Source of the DNA: Geodermatophilaceae bacterium URHB0062
GTDB taxonomy: Bacteria > Actinomycetota > Actinomycetes > Mycobacteriales > Geodermatophilaceae
Assembly: GCA_000620185.1 (NCBI GenBank)
Contig: KK211086.1
Coordinates: 779,331 to 843,330 of the forward strand
DNA: 64,000 bases
Direction: 5' to 3'
This document shows, one piece after another, positions 41,808 through 50,155 of this stretch. Both the position numbers and the translations under genes were made by a program. Below the pieces are notes generated by a model. The model searched no databases. It had not been told where the DNA came from and worked only from the letters and a program-made list of their open reading frames with translations. The first letter of the stretch is position 1. Every line of letters starts with the position of its first letter.

Positions 41808-42857
41808 TCACTGCCCGGTACGCACTCTGCCCGCAGGAGCAGCGCCGCAGCCACATGCGGGGTGCACCGGCCAGCGCCGGATCCGCGGCAGCAGGTCCGG
41901 CGGCCGAAGCTCCACGGTCGCGTCGAGGGTCGCCGGCGCGCCGCTGCCGTCGAGGTAGGCGAGGACCTGCAGGGCCGCGGTGACGACGGTCAGCAGGCAG
42001 GTCACCGTCGCGCCGCTGGGCGGTGGCTCGTGCGCCGTGAGCTGTGCCGCCAGCCGGGGCCAGCGCGGATCGGCGTCCCGGCGGTGCAGGTCGGCGCACC
42101 GCAGGCAGCTGGTCCGCCCGGGCAGCACCAGCGGGCCGACGACGCCCGTCTCGCCCCGTACGGCCGCCACCAGGTGCGGCACGCCGGAGCGGTGGAGGCC
42201 GGCCACCAGCGGATCCGACGCCGCCCACGCTCGGGCCAGCACCACGAGATCGGGCGAGGCCTCCACCGGGAGCGGCCTCAGATCGGTGAGCGGGCTGGCC
42301 CGGCGGACGGCGTCGGCCGCCGCCAGCGAACGCGGGCGGCCCTCGTCGGCGGCGGTGAGGCCCCCGACGACGGCGTCCCCGGCCGAGGCGAGGCCGGTGT
42401 CGCGGATGTCCACCCGCCCCACCCCGCTCGCGGCCAGCACGGCGGCGAGCGGGGTGCCGACCCGGGTCGCGCCCTCGACGACGACCGCGGCCCGGCGTCG
42501 CGCGGGACGGTCGGCCAGTGCGTGCCGCTCGGCGGCGGTGCGTTCGGCGGCCGCGGGTCCGCTGTCGGCCGCGAGCAGGTCGGCGGCGTCGAGGTCGACG
42601 ACCAGCCCCGCCGCGCGCAACCCGTCGAGCAGACCGGTGACGGTCGCCGGGTCGAGGCCCTCCCGTGCGGCGTCGGCCAGCACGGTGCGCTGCGCGCGGC
42701 TGCCGTCGAGCCCCCGCAGGAGCGCCGTCACCCGGCCGTCGGCCGGCGTCACGAGCATGCCGTCGGTCGAGTCGACTCCGCCGACCTGGACGGCCGTGTC
42801 GCCGTCGGCGAGCAGGGGAGTGGCGGCGGGGAGGACGGGGTGCACGGTGTCGCTCAC
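41808..42857 (-). CDS. ThiF-like / TOMM leader-binding-type protein
   Basis: A 349-aa protein. A variable N-terminal winged-helix-like region (VTALLRGLDGSRAQRTVLADAAREGLDPATVTGLLDGL) is followed by a degenerate E1/ThiF Rossmann segment (VVVEGATRVGTPLAAVLAASGVGRVDIRD). A possible zinc site consists of CLRCADLH plus the C-terminal CGCG. Similar actinobacterial proteins are annotated as TOMM precursor leader-binding proteins, but there is no cyclodehydratase, YcaO or precursor gene here. It corresponds roughly to Rv3196. GTG 42857 is preferred; the frame extends to 42914, which is only 15 nt past a terminator hairpin. Confidence 0.65.
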   Translation of the reverse strand: MSDTVHPVLPAATPLLADGDTAVQVGGVDSTDGMLVTPADGRVTALLRGLDGSRAQRTVLADAAREGLDPATVTGLLDGLRAAGLVVDLDAADLLAADSGPAAAERTAAERHALADRPARRRAAVVVEGATRVGTPLAAVLAASGVGRVDIRDTGLASAGDAVVGGLTAADEGRPRSLAAADAVRRASPLTDLRPLPVEASPDLVVLARAWAASDPLVAGLHRSGVPHLVAAVRGETGVVGPLVLPGRTSCLRCADLHRRDADPRWPRLAAQLTAHEPPPSGATVTCLLTVVTAALQVLAYLDGSGAPATLDATVELRPPDLLPRIRRWPVHPACGCGAAPAGRVRTGQ

Positions 42858-42928
42858 CGGGGCAGCGTCGCAGGACCGCGGCACCGCCGCGGGCGTCGTC
42901 CACAGGCCGACCATCCCCGGGAACGACG

Positions 42929-42960
42929 ACGGCGGCGACCCCGGAAGGGGACGCCGCCGT
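42929..42960 (-). terminator. terminator hairpin after the DUF5679 gene
   Basis: ACGGCGGCG-A-CCCC-GGAA-GGGG-A-CGCCGCCGT: 9+4 bp stem with a single A/A mismatch and GGAA loop, 15 nt past the DUF5679 stop. It separates that gene from the ThiF-like gene downstream on the same strand. Confidence 0.65.
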
Positions 42961-42974
42961 GGTGACGTGCTGGC

Positions 42975-43127
42975 TCAGGCCTTGCCGAGGATCCGGTTCA
43001 TCTTGGTGCCGCAGACCGGGCAGGTGCCCTGCGCCATGCGACGGCCGGACTCGCTCACCTTGACCTCGCCGTCGAAGTCGCGCTTCTCCTTGCACTTCAC
43101 GCAGTAGCCGTTGTAGCTCTCCGCCAC
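42975..43127 (-). CDS. DUF5679-type small zinc-ribbon protein
   Basis: A 50-aa protein with two Cys pairs, GYCVKCKEK and GTCPVCGTKMNRILGK, forming a zinc-ribbon knuckle pair; the central VSESGRRMAQG matches the DUF5679 family. GTG is preceded by GAGGAG at 7 nt. Role unknown; probably a nucleic-acid- or protein-binding zinc finger. A hairpin follows the gene, so it seems to be monocistronic. Confidence 0.85.
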   Translation of the reverse strand: MAESYNGYCVKCKEKRDFDGEVKVSESGRRMAQGTCPVCGTKMNRILGKA

Positions 43128-43518
43128 GGGATCTCCTCGTTCTCGGGGTGCTCCGGCGTGCATGCCGGGCGCCGTTGCGCAGGCACGCTACCCGGACCGG
43201 CCAGCGGCGATGCCGCGGGCGGGCCAGGTCTGCCGCTCCGCTCACCCACAGTCTGTGGACAGGCCTGTGGAGCATGTGGGGACTACTCGGCGTGTCCCTG
43301 TGCGCGGCCCGGGGACGGCGGGCTGACCGGGCTCGTGGCTTCGAGCCGGAACGGGCCGACGACCTGCACGAACACCGATATCGAACCTGTGGACCGGCCA
43401 TCGTGGGTAGCAGGTTCACCGGGCAGGGCGGCTGTCGTGTCCACCGTCCGTGGGACCTGTACCGGACGGGGTGGCTTCGCGGAGGCGCAGCGCCGCGCGC
43501 GTGCCTTACGGTGCCTCC
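43128..43518. other. 391-bp intergenic region with CTGTGGA motifs
   Basis: No gene recognised. It contains CCACAG-T-CTGTGG (43246-43258, a perfect 6-bp dyad) followed within 140 bp by two more CCTGTGGA copies (around 43265 and 43388). They resemble the TGTGGA half of DnaA boxes but lack TTAT. The promoters of DUF5679 (minus) and the M48-type gene (plus) must lie here; no clear -35/-10 pair seen. Confidence 0.4.
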
Positions 43519-44223
43519 GTGCCCGGATCGACTCCCGCAGCTGACGCACACCCCGACCGGCCCGGCATCCCGCCGGCCGGTGTCGGGGTTCGCGGTGCGC
43601 TGCCTGCGGCCGGGGCCCGCACGGGCTCGTCGGGCCGCGCGAAGAACGGCACCCCGGTGCCCCTGGCGGACGGCGCGGCGGACGGGGACGTCGTGGAGGT
43701 CCGGCGCAGTCCGCGACGCCGGCGCACCGTCACCGCCTACCGGGAGATGGGCCGCACCGTCGTCCTCATCCCGGCCGCGTTCAGCCCCGCCGAGGAGCGG
43801 CGCTGGGTGGCCCAGATGGTGGCCAAGCTGCAGACCCGCGAGGAGCGGCGCCGCCGCGCGCTCGGTGGCGACGACGCGCTCATGGCTCGCGCCCGCGAGC
43901 TGTCGGCCGCCCACCTCGACGGCGCCGCGGAGCCGGCCAGCGTGCGGTGGGTCGACAACCAGCACCGTCGCTGGGGATCGTGCACGCCCGCGGACCGCAG
44001 CATCCGGTTGTCGAGCCGGCTGCAGTCGATGCCCGAGTACGTCGTGGACTACGTGCTCATCCACGAGCTCGTGCACCTGCTCGAGCCCGGGCACGACGAA
44101 CGGTTCTGGGCGCTGGTGGCCCGCTATCCCCGGGCCGAGCGCGCCCGGGGCTTCCTCGAGGGCGTCGAGCTGGCGAACACCGCCGGTGAAGCGGCCGCCG
44201 GGGAGCTCGACCCGGTCGACTGA
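43519..44223 (+). CDS. YgjP/DUF45-type metallopeptidase (M48-like)
   Basis: A 234-aa protein with a WLM/YgjP-like domain: VRWVDNQHRRWGSCTPADRSIRLSSRL (family WGSC motif), then zinc motif HELVHLLEPGHDERFWALVARYP (HExxH plus a third His 6 residues on, and FW). The N-terminal 70 residues are a low-complexity Pro/Gly/Arg extension. Intracellular. The substrate is unknown. GTG 43519 is a compromise: the frame stays open to 43450, and the domain starts only at about residue 60. A dispersed repeat follows the stop directly. Confidence 0.82.
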   Translation: MPGSTPAADAHPDRPGIPPAGVGVRGALPAAGARTGSSGRAKNGTPVPLADGAADGDVVEVRRSPRRRRTVTAYREMGRTVVLIPAAFSPAEERRWVAQMVAKLQTREERRRRALGGDDALMARARELSAAHLDGAAEPASVRWVDNQHRRWGSCTPADRSIRLSSRLQSMPEYVVDYVLIHELVHLLEPGHDERFWALVARYPRAERARGFLEGVELANTAGEAAAGELDPVD

Positions 44224-44292
44224 AGAAGGACCCCCTCCTCCCCACCCCTCGCAAGCTCGGGGCGGTGCCCGGAGGGGGCGGCCGTCGTCCTT
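44224..44292 (+). repeat. dispersed palindromic repeat, copy 4
   Basis: The most symmetrical copy: AGAAGGACCCCCTCC opens, the core is ACCCCTCGCAAGCTCGGGG, and GGAGGGGG...GTCCTTCT closes, so the ends are also complementary. It fills the whole gap between two convergent genes and reaches the stop of the DUF2342 gene; a bidirectional terminator role is likely. Confidence 0.8.
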
Positions 44293-45663
44293 CTAGTCCT
44301 CGGGCCGGTCTTCCTCCGGGGTCTGCTCCGGTGCCGGGTCCTCGGCGTCCGAGGCCGTCAGCTGCGCGAACTCGTCGTCGATCCCCTGGCGGGTGACGAA
44401 GTCCATGGGCTCGTCGAGGTCGTCGGAGGTCGGCAGCAGGTCGGGGTGCGACCAGAGCCGGTCGCGCTGGTCGGCGCTGTACTGCTGACCCATGGCCGCC
44501 CACACGGTGGCGGCGTCGCGCAGCCGACGCGGCCGCAGTTGCAGCCCGACGAGCGTGGCGAAGGTCTGCTCGGCCGGCCCGCCGGTGGCACGCCGGCGGC
44601 GCATGGTCTCCGCCAGCGCGGAGAGCCCGGGGAGACGGTCGGTGGCCGCCGCAGCGACGACGGTGTCGACCCAGCCCTCGACCAGCGCGAGCAGCGTCTC
44701 CAGGCGGCGCAGCGCCATCTGCTGCTCCGGGGTCTCCTCGGGCTCGAGCACCCCGCTGCCCAGCAGCTGCTGGATGCTCTCGGGGTTGCTCGGGTCCAGG
44801 CCGCCCTCCATGCCGGACATGGCCTCGGTGATCCCTCGCTCGATCGCCTCGCGGTCGATCGTGATGCCCCGGGCGTAGGCGTGGACGGCGTCCTGCAGCT
44901 GCTGACGCAGCCAGGGCACGTGGGCGAACAGTCGCTGCGAGGCGGCCTCCCGCAGGGCGAGGAACAGCCGGACCTCGTCGGCGGGCCGGTCGAGGCCGGC
45001 GGCGAACTCGGCGACGTTCTGCGGCACCAGGACGCCGGTGCCGGCGGGCGCCAGCGGGAGTCCGACGTCGGTGCTGGTGACGACCTCGTCGGCGAGCTTC
45101 CCGAGCGCCTGGCCGACCTGGGCGCCGAACATCAGGCCGCCCATCCGGCCCATGATCCCGGTGATCGGCCCGAAGGACGCCGCCGCCTCCTGCGGCAGCG
45201 CGCTGGTCATCGCGGCGACGACCTTCTCGGCCAGCGGGTCGATCAGCTGACCCCACGCGGGCAGCGTCTTCTCGACCCAGTCCACGCGCGACCACGCCGC
45301 GGTGCGGTCGATGCCGGAGGGAAGCTCCGTCACCTGATCGAGCCACAGGTCGGCCAGCCGCAGGGCCTCGGCGACGGCGGTCTGCTCGGCCTGGGACGTC
45401 GGCTGGTGGCCCACCGCGAGCTGACTGATCGCGCCCTGGCGGGCGAGATCCCAGTTGACCGGGCCGCCGGACCAGTTCATCAGCTTCTGCAGCTCCGCGA
45501 ACAGCGGCATCTTGCCGAGCACGTCCTCGGGGGATCCGCCGCCGGCGATGCCGCCGAACAGGGCGCCGAGGCCGAACGGGTCGGCCGGGTTCGGCTCGTC
45601 CCCGTCCTTGCGGCGCTCGGGATCACGGTCGGGCAGCCCGAAACCGAAGGGCACGTCACTCAT
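44293..45663 (-). CDS. zincin_2/DUF2342 family protein
   Basis: A 456-aa protein of the family annotated as zinc-dependent metalloprotease or F420-biosynthesis-associated (DUF2342). Diagnostic segments: PFGFGLPDRDPE near the N-terminus, MGRMGGLMFGAQVGQALGKLADEVV, and ALVEGWVDTVV...TGGPAEQTFATLVGLQLRPRRLRDA. I see no HExxH: the presumed ligand site reads VEGWVD, where other family members have His, so it may be a non-catalytic variant. The C-terminus is acidic. It corresponds to about Rv3195. Divergent from the PDZ-Lon protease. Confidence 0.82.
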   Translation of the reverse strand: MSDVPFGFGLPDRDPERRKDGDEPNPADPFGLGALFGGIAGGGSPEDVLGKMPLFAELQKLMNWSGGPVNWDLARQGAISQLAVGHQPTSQAEQTAVAEALRLADLWLDQVTELPSGIDRTAAWSRVDWVEKTLPAWGQLIDPLAEKVVAAMTSALPQEAAASFGPITGIMGRMGGLMFGAQVGQALGKLADEVVTSTDVGLPLAPAGTGVLVPQNVAEFAAGLDRPADEVRLFLALREAASQRLFAHVPWLRQQLQDAVHAYARGITIDREAIERGITEAMSGMEGGLDPSNPESIQQLLGSGVLEPEETPEQQMALRRLETLLALVEGWVDTVVAAAATDRLPGLSALAETMRRRRATGGPAEQTFATLVGLQLRPRRLRDAATVWAAMGQQYSADQRDRLWSHPDLLPTSDDLDEPMDFVTRQGIDDEFAQLTASDAEDPAPEQTPEEDRPED

Positions 45664-45770
45664 GAGTCCACGGTAGACGGGTGATCATGCGGGTGCGCCC
45701 GCCCGGAGCCGGGGCCGTTGCGCCCAGGGCGGACGCCGCCCTCCAGGGAAGCGACATAGGCTCGCCCGTC

Positions 45771-46793
45771 GTGACCCGCCGGATCGCCACCCTGACCGCC
45801 GGTGCCGTGCTGCTGCTGGTGTTCGGAGTGGTCGGCACGACGCTTCCGGTGCCCTATGTCGCGCAGGTGCCCGGGCCGACCTTCAACACGCTCGGTGACA
45901 TCGACGGGAAGCCGATCATCGAGATCCAGGGCTGGAAGCGCAACGACGTCGAGGGCAACCTCAACCTCACCACCGTCGGGGTCGGCCGTGGTGGGCTCAG
46001 CCTGGTCCAGGCGGTGCGCGGCTGGTTCGACAGCGAGGTCAGCGTCGTCCCCGAGGATTCGGTGTACCCGCCCGACAAGACGGAGGAGCAGACCCGTCAG
46101 GCCAACCGGGAGCAGTTCCTGACCTCGGAGCAGGCGGCCGAGACCGTGGCGCTGGGCCACCTGGGCTACCCGGAGAAGGTGGTCGTGCAGGGCGTCCCCG
46201 ACGACTCGCCGTCGCACGGTCGGCTCGAGGAGGAGGACGCGATCGAGGCGGTGGACGGCCGGCCCACACCCGACGCCCATGCGCTGGACACGGTGCTCTC
46301 GTCGATCAAGGGCGGCTCGACGGTCACCATCGCGTACACCCGACTGGGCAAGAAGGGCAGCACGTCGGTGGCCACGAAGACGGCCGACGACGGCACCGGC
46401 GCCCGACTCGGGATCACGATCCTCGACCAGCCGTCGGCCCCCTTCGACGTCGACATCCAGGTCGAGGACGTCGGTGGGCCCTCGGCCGGCCTGATGCTCA
46501 CGCTGGGCATCCTCGACCTCGTGGGGGACGACGACCTGACCGGTGGATCGGTCATCGCCGGCACCGGGACCATCGACGCGGAAGGCGCGGTGGGCCCGAT
46601 CGGCGGGATCCCGCTGAAGATGGTGGCCGCCCGCGACATCGGCGCCGAACTGTTCCTCGTGCCGGCCGACAACTGCGCCGAGGCGAAGGCTGCACCCGAC
46701 CCCGGGTTCCCGCTGGCGAAGGTGGCCTCGCTGGACGACGCCCTGAAGGCCCTCGCCGATCACCGGGCGGGGCGGACGCCGGTCACCTGCTGA
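45771..46793 (+). CDS. membrane-anchored PDZ/Lon-type serine protease
   Basis: A 340-aa protein: one N-terminal membrane segment (ATLTAGAVLLLVFGVVGTT), a PDZ domain in the middle (VVVQGVPDDSPSHGRLEEEDAIEAVDGR), and a C-terminal Lon catalytic domain with Ser in GGPSAGLML and Lys in GGIPLKMVAA forming the dyad. Predicted to act outside the membrane. It matches the Rv3194c-type protein. GTG was chosen because TAGGCT is 8 nt upstream (leaderless). It lies 150 bp upstream of the UPF0182 gene on the same strand, as in mycobacteria. Confidence 0.9.
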   Translation: MTRRIATLTAGAVLLLVFGVVGTTLPVPYVAQVPGPTFNTLGDIDGKPIIEIQGWKRNDVEGNLNLTTVGVGRGGLSLVQAVRGWFDSEVSVVPEDSVYPPDKTEEQTRQANREQFLTSEQAAETVALGHLGYPEKVVVQGVPDDSPSHGRLEEEDAIEAVDGRPTPDAHALDTVLSSIKGGSTVTIAYTRLGKKGSTSVATKTADDGTGARLGITILDQPSAPFDVDIQVEDVGGPSAGLMLTLGILDLVGDDDLTGGSVIAGTGTIDAEGAVGPIGGIPLKMVAARDIGAELFLVPADNCAEAKAAPDPGFPLAKVASLDDALKALADHRAGRTPVTC

Positions 46794-46943
46794 CCGGTAC
46801 CGCGCTCGCCTGGCAACGGACGGAGCGCAGGTCCCGGGACCATGGGAACCGGATCGCTGCCGCTGCGTTGTGCTGGGATGACAAGTGGTCTCCCTGCGAG
46901 CCCGGTCCCACGTACCCAGAACTGCAACTGAAGGAGACCGCTC

Positions 46944-49913
46944 GTGGCCATGCGGCCCCCCGTGCCGGTGCCGACCCTGTCGCGGCGCGCGAAGCTGGTC
47001 ATCGGTGCCATCGCCGTGCTGCTGGTGCTCTTCACCGTCATCGGCACGCTGACCAACGTCTACGTCGATTACCTGTGGTTCGCCGAGACCAAGTTCACCC
47101 GGATCTTCTGGACCGAGTTGCAGACCCGTGTGCTGCTGTTCGCGGTGGCCGGCGTCGCCACCGGTGGTCTGGTCGCGGCCGCGATACACCTGGCCTACCG
47201 GCATCGCCCGACGTTCCGGCCGATGTCGCTGGAGCAGCAGAACCTCGAGCGCTACCGGCAGTCGGTCGAGCCCCGCAAGGGCCTGGTGCTCACCGCGATC
47301 GCGGTGGTGCTCGGGCTCTTCGCCGGCTTCACCGCTCAGGGCAGCTGGCAGACCTGGCTGAGCTTCCGCAACTCGACGGACTTCGGCAGAACCGACCCGC
47401 AGTTCGGCCTGGACCTGTCCTTCTTCGTGTTTGACTACCCGTTCTACCGGCTCGCGCTGGGATTCGGGTTCGCCATCGTGGTGCTGGCGCTCATCGGTTC
47501 CCTGGTGACCCACTACGTGTTCGGCGGCCTGCGGCTGCAGACCCCGGGCCAGAAGCTCACCCCCGCCGCGCGGGTGCATCTCTCGGTGCTGCTCGGCCTG
47601 TTCGTGGCCCTGAAGGCGGTCGCCTACTGGCTGGACCGCTACGGCCTCGTCTACTCCAACCGGGGCGAGGTGTTCACCGGTGCCAGCTACACCGACGTCA
47701 ACGCGCTGCTCGTGCCCAAGACGATCCTCGTGTTCGTCGCGGCGGTCTGCGCGATCGCATTCTTCGCCAACATCGTCGTCCGCAACTTCCTGCTGCCGGC
47801 CGCGGCGCTGGTGCTCCTCCTGCTGTCGAGCCTCGTCATCGGCGTTGCCTATCCGGCGATCGTCCAGCAGTTCGTGGTCAAGCCCAGCGCGAACGAGAAG
47901 GAGGAGCCCTACATCAAGCGGGCGATCACCTCGACCCGTGACGCCTACGGCCTGACGACGAAGACCGACGTCGCCTACATCAACTACGCGCAGGACACCA
48001 CCGGCGACGAGGTCGACACCGGGGCGGCGCTCGCCGACCTGCGCAACGACACCCAGACCATCCCGAACGCCCGGCTCCTCGACCCCAACGTCCTCTCCGA
48101 CACGTTCACGGCGCGCCAGCAGATCCGCAACGTCTACGGCTTCCCGGAAAAGCTCGACATCGACCGGTACACGATCAACGGCAAGACCCGCGACTACGTG
48201 GTGGCCGCCCGCGAACTGAACAGCGACGGGCTCTCGGAGAACCAGGACACCTGGATCAACCGGCACACGGTCTACACCCACGGCAACGGATTCGTGGCCG
48301 CCCCCGCCAACGAGGTCGTGACCACCGCGGGGCAGGAGGGCGGCGAGCCGAACTTCACCTCCCGCGACCTGCCCGTGAAGGGCAACCTCGACATCGAGCA
48401 GTCGAGGATCTACTACGGCGAGCTGATCAAGGACTACTCCGTGGTCGGGGCCCCGAGCGGTGCCACGGCGCGTGAGTTCGACCGGCCGGAGGGCGGTAGT
48501 TCCGACCAGGGCCAGATCAACAACACCTACACCGGCAAGGGCGGCGTCTCGGTCGGCAGCTTCTTCCGGCAGCTGACCTTCGCGATCTACTACCGCGAGC
48601 GGAACTTCCTGCTGTCCAACTCCGTGAACGACGCCTCGAAGGTGCTCTACGTCCGCGACCCGCGGGAGCGCGTGGAGAAGGCGGCGCCGTTCCTGCAGGT
48701 CGACGGCGACCCGTACCCGGCGGTCGTCGACGGGCGGGTCACCTGGATCCTCGACGGCTACACGACCTCGGACAGCTACCCGTACTCCCTGCAGATGCAG
48801 CTGGGCGAGGCGGCGGCCGACGCGCTGACCGGTACCGGCACCACGGCGCTGCCCGACCAGACGTTCAACTACATCCGCAACTCGGTCAAGGCCACCGTCG
48901 ACGCCTACGACGGCACCGTGACGCTCTACCAGTGGGACACGCAGGACCCGGTCCTCAAGACCTTCATGAAGGCCTTCCCCGGCGTCGTGAAGCCCAAGGG
49001 CGACATCTCGGAGCAACTCGAGAGCCACGTGCGCTATCCCGAGGACCTCTTCAAGGTGCAGCGCGACGTGCTCACCCGGTACCACGTCGACGACCCGGTC
49101 GACTTCTACAACGGCAGCGACCGGTGGCAGATCCCCGACGACCCGACGCAGGACACCACCGAGGACCAGCCGCCGTACTACATCCTGGCGCAGCGGCCGG
49201 GGGACGACGCGGCGAGCTTCCAGCTGACCAGCGCGCTCAACGCCTTCCAGCGGGACAACCTCTCGGCCTTCATCACGGCGTCCAGCGACCCCGAGACCTA
49301 CGGCGAGATCCAGGTGCTGCGACTGCCGGGGAGCACGCCGTTCCGCGGGCCGAAACAGGTGCAGCAGTCGTTCAACACCGATGATCAGGTCGCGGGTGAC
49401 CTGACGTTGTTCCGCAACGCGTCCGCGCAGCCGGTCTTCGGCAACCTGCTCACGCTGCCGATCGGCAAGAACGGCCTGCTGTACGTCGAGCCGCTCTACG
49501 TCGAGGGCCGGGCGTCGAACTCCTTCCCGCTGCTGCGCAAGGTGCTGGTGGCCTACGGGACACGGGTCGGCTACGCCAACACCCTGAGCGAGGCCCTGGA
49601 TCAGGTCTTCGGTGCCGGAGCGGGGCAGTCGGCGACCGACGGAGGGCAGGGCTCGACGGACGGCGGCACCTCCAGCCCGACGACCGCGCCCTCGACCACG
49701 CCGGCGCCGAAACCCACGAGCCCGCCCCCGGCCGGCGGTAGTGCTCCACCCGGATTGGACGCGGCGGTCGCGGACATCAACAGCGCGATCGCGGACCTCG
49801 CCGCCGCGCAGAAGAGCGGCAACTTCGAGGCCCAGGGCAAGGCGCTGGCCGACCTGCAGAAGGCGGTCGACGCCTATCGGGCCGCCGAGAAGGCGGCCGG
49901 CCCGACCGGCTGA
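46944..49913 (+). CDS. UPF0182 large membrane protein
   Basis: A 989-aa protein: about seven membrane segments in the first 320 residues (LVIGAIAVLLVLFTVIGTL and others), then a large extracytoplasmic region typical of UPF0182/COG1615 (PYIKRAITSTRDAYGL, RQQIRNVYGFPEKLDIDRY, TWINRHTVYTHGNGFV, KDYSVVGAPSG, ILDGYTTSDSYPYS, YPEDLFKVQRDVLTRYHV). It ends with a Pro/Thr-rich linker and a short coiled coil (DINSAIADLAAAQKSGNFEAQGKALADLQ). SD AGGAGA. Function unknown. A terminator follows the stop. Equivalent to Rv3193c. Confidence 0.93.
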   Translation: MAMRPPVPVPTLSRRAKLVIGAIAVLLVLFTVIGTLTNVYVDYLWFAETKFTRIFWTELQTRVLLFAVAGVATGGLVAAAIHLAYRHRPTFRPMSLEQQNLERYRQSVEPRKGLVLTAIAVVLGLFAGFTAQGSWQTWLSFRNSTDFGRTDPQFGLDLSFFVFDYPFYRLALGFGFAIVVLALIGSLVTHYVFGGLRLQTPGQKLTPAARVHLSVLLGLFVALKAVAYWLDRYGLVYSNRGEVFTGASYTDVNALLVPKTILVFVAAVCAIAFFANIVVRNFLLPAAALVLLLLSSLVIGVAYPAIVQQFVVKPSANEKEEPYIKRAITSTRDAYGLTTKTDVAYINYAQDTTGDEVDTGAALADLRNDTQTIPNARLLDPNVLSDTFTARQQIRNVYGFPEKLDIDRYTINGKTRDYVVAARELNSDGLSENQDTWINRHTVYTHGNGFVAAPANEVVTTAGQEGGEPNFTSRDLPVKGNLDIEQSRIYYGELIKDYSVVGAPSGATAREFDRPEGGSSDQGQINNTYTGKGGVSVGSFFRQLTFAIYYRERNFLLSNSVNDASKVLYVRDPRERVEKAAPFLQVDGDPYPAVVDGRVTWILDGYTTSDSYPYSLQMQLGEAAADALTGTGTTALPDQTFNYIRNSVKATVDAYDGTVTLYQWDTQDPVLKTFMKAFPGVVKPKGDISEQLESHVRYPEDLFKVQRDVLTRYHVDDPVDFYNGSDRWQIPDDPTQDTTEDQPPYYILAQRPGDDAASFQLTSALNAFQRDNLSAFITASSDPETYGEIQVLRLPGSTPFRGPKQVQQSFNTDDQVAGDLTLFRNASAQPVFGNLLTLPIGKNGLLYVEPLYVEGRASNSFPLLRKVLVAYGTRVGYANTLSEALDQVFGAGAGQSATDGGQGSTDGGTSSPTTAPSTTPAPKPTSPPPAGGSAPPGLDAAVADINSAIADLAAAQKSGNFEAQGKALADLQKAVDAYRAAEKAAGPTG

Positions 49914-49921
49914 GCCGAGCT

Positions 49922-49955
49922 GGAGGGCGCGGGGCCGGAAGGCCCTGCGCCCTCC
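49922..49955 (+). terminator. terminator of the UPF0182 gene
   Basis: GGAGGGCGCGGGGCC pairs with GGCCCTGCGCCCTCC (15 bp including one G-U) around GGAA, 9 nt after the stop and before the tRNA promoter. Confidence 0.7.
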
Positions 49956-49987
49956 CTCCGGCCGGCTGGTAGGGTGGTGCATACCGA

Positions 49988-50061
49988 CGCGGGGTGGAGC
50001 AGCTCGGTAGCTCGCTGGGCTCATAACCCAGAGGTCGCAGGTTCGAATCCTGCCCCCGCTA
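49988..50061 (+). tRNA. initiator tRNA-fMet (CAT), copy 1
   Basis: A 74-nt cloverleaf with CAT anticodon at 50022-50024. Initiator hallmarks: unpaired 1-72 (C opposite T) and three consecutive G-C pairs in the anticodon stem (CTGGG/CCCAG). The T arm is GCAGG-TTCGAAT-CCTGC. CCA is not encoded. A TAGGGT box about 13 nt upstream is the likely -10. It differs from copy 2 by one T-stem pair. Confidence 0.95.
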
Positions 50062-50096
50062 CTCATGCGGACCGAACGTTGGTCCGTCACGAAGGA

Positions 50097-50118
50097 GACC
50101 GGCGCCGGTGCGCCGGTC
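50097..50118 (+). terminator. terminator of tRNA-fMet copy 1
   Basis: GACCGGCGC-CGGT-GCGCCGGTC, 9-bp perfect stem, followed by TTCGTCATTT, 36 nt after the tRNA. Confidence 0.8.
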
Positions 50119-50155
50119 TTCGTCATTTCCGGGCCCTGCCGCTACGGAGCCGACC

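Noticed and set aside
41808-43127. A complete thiazole/oxazole peptide biosynthesis cluster
   Set aside because: No YcaO cyclodehydratase, dehydrogenase, protease or plausible precursor peptide in the neighbourhood.
43246-43395. CTGTGGA repeats as DnaA boxes or an origin
   Set aside because: They lack the TTAT half of the DnaA box, no dnaA/dnaN neighbour exists, and the region is GC-rich.
46830-46841. GGTCCCGGGACC palindrome as an operator of the UPF0182 gene
   Set aside because: A 12-bp GC-only palindrome is likely by chance at this base composition and it has no flanking symmetry.
45660-50126. Minus-strand open frame of nearly 1,500 codons
   Set aside because: Runs antisense to the PDZ-Lon and UPF0182 genes and even the tRNA; composition is that of a reverse-complement shadow.
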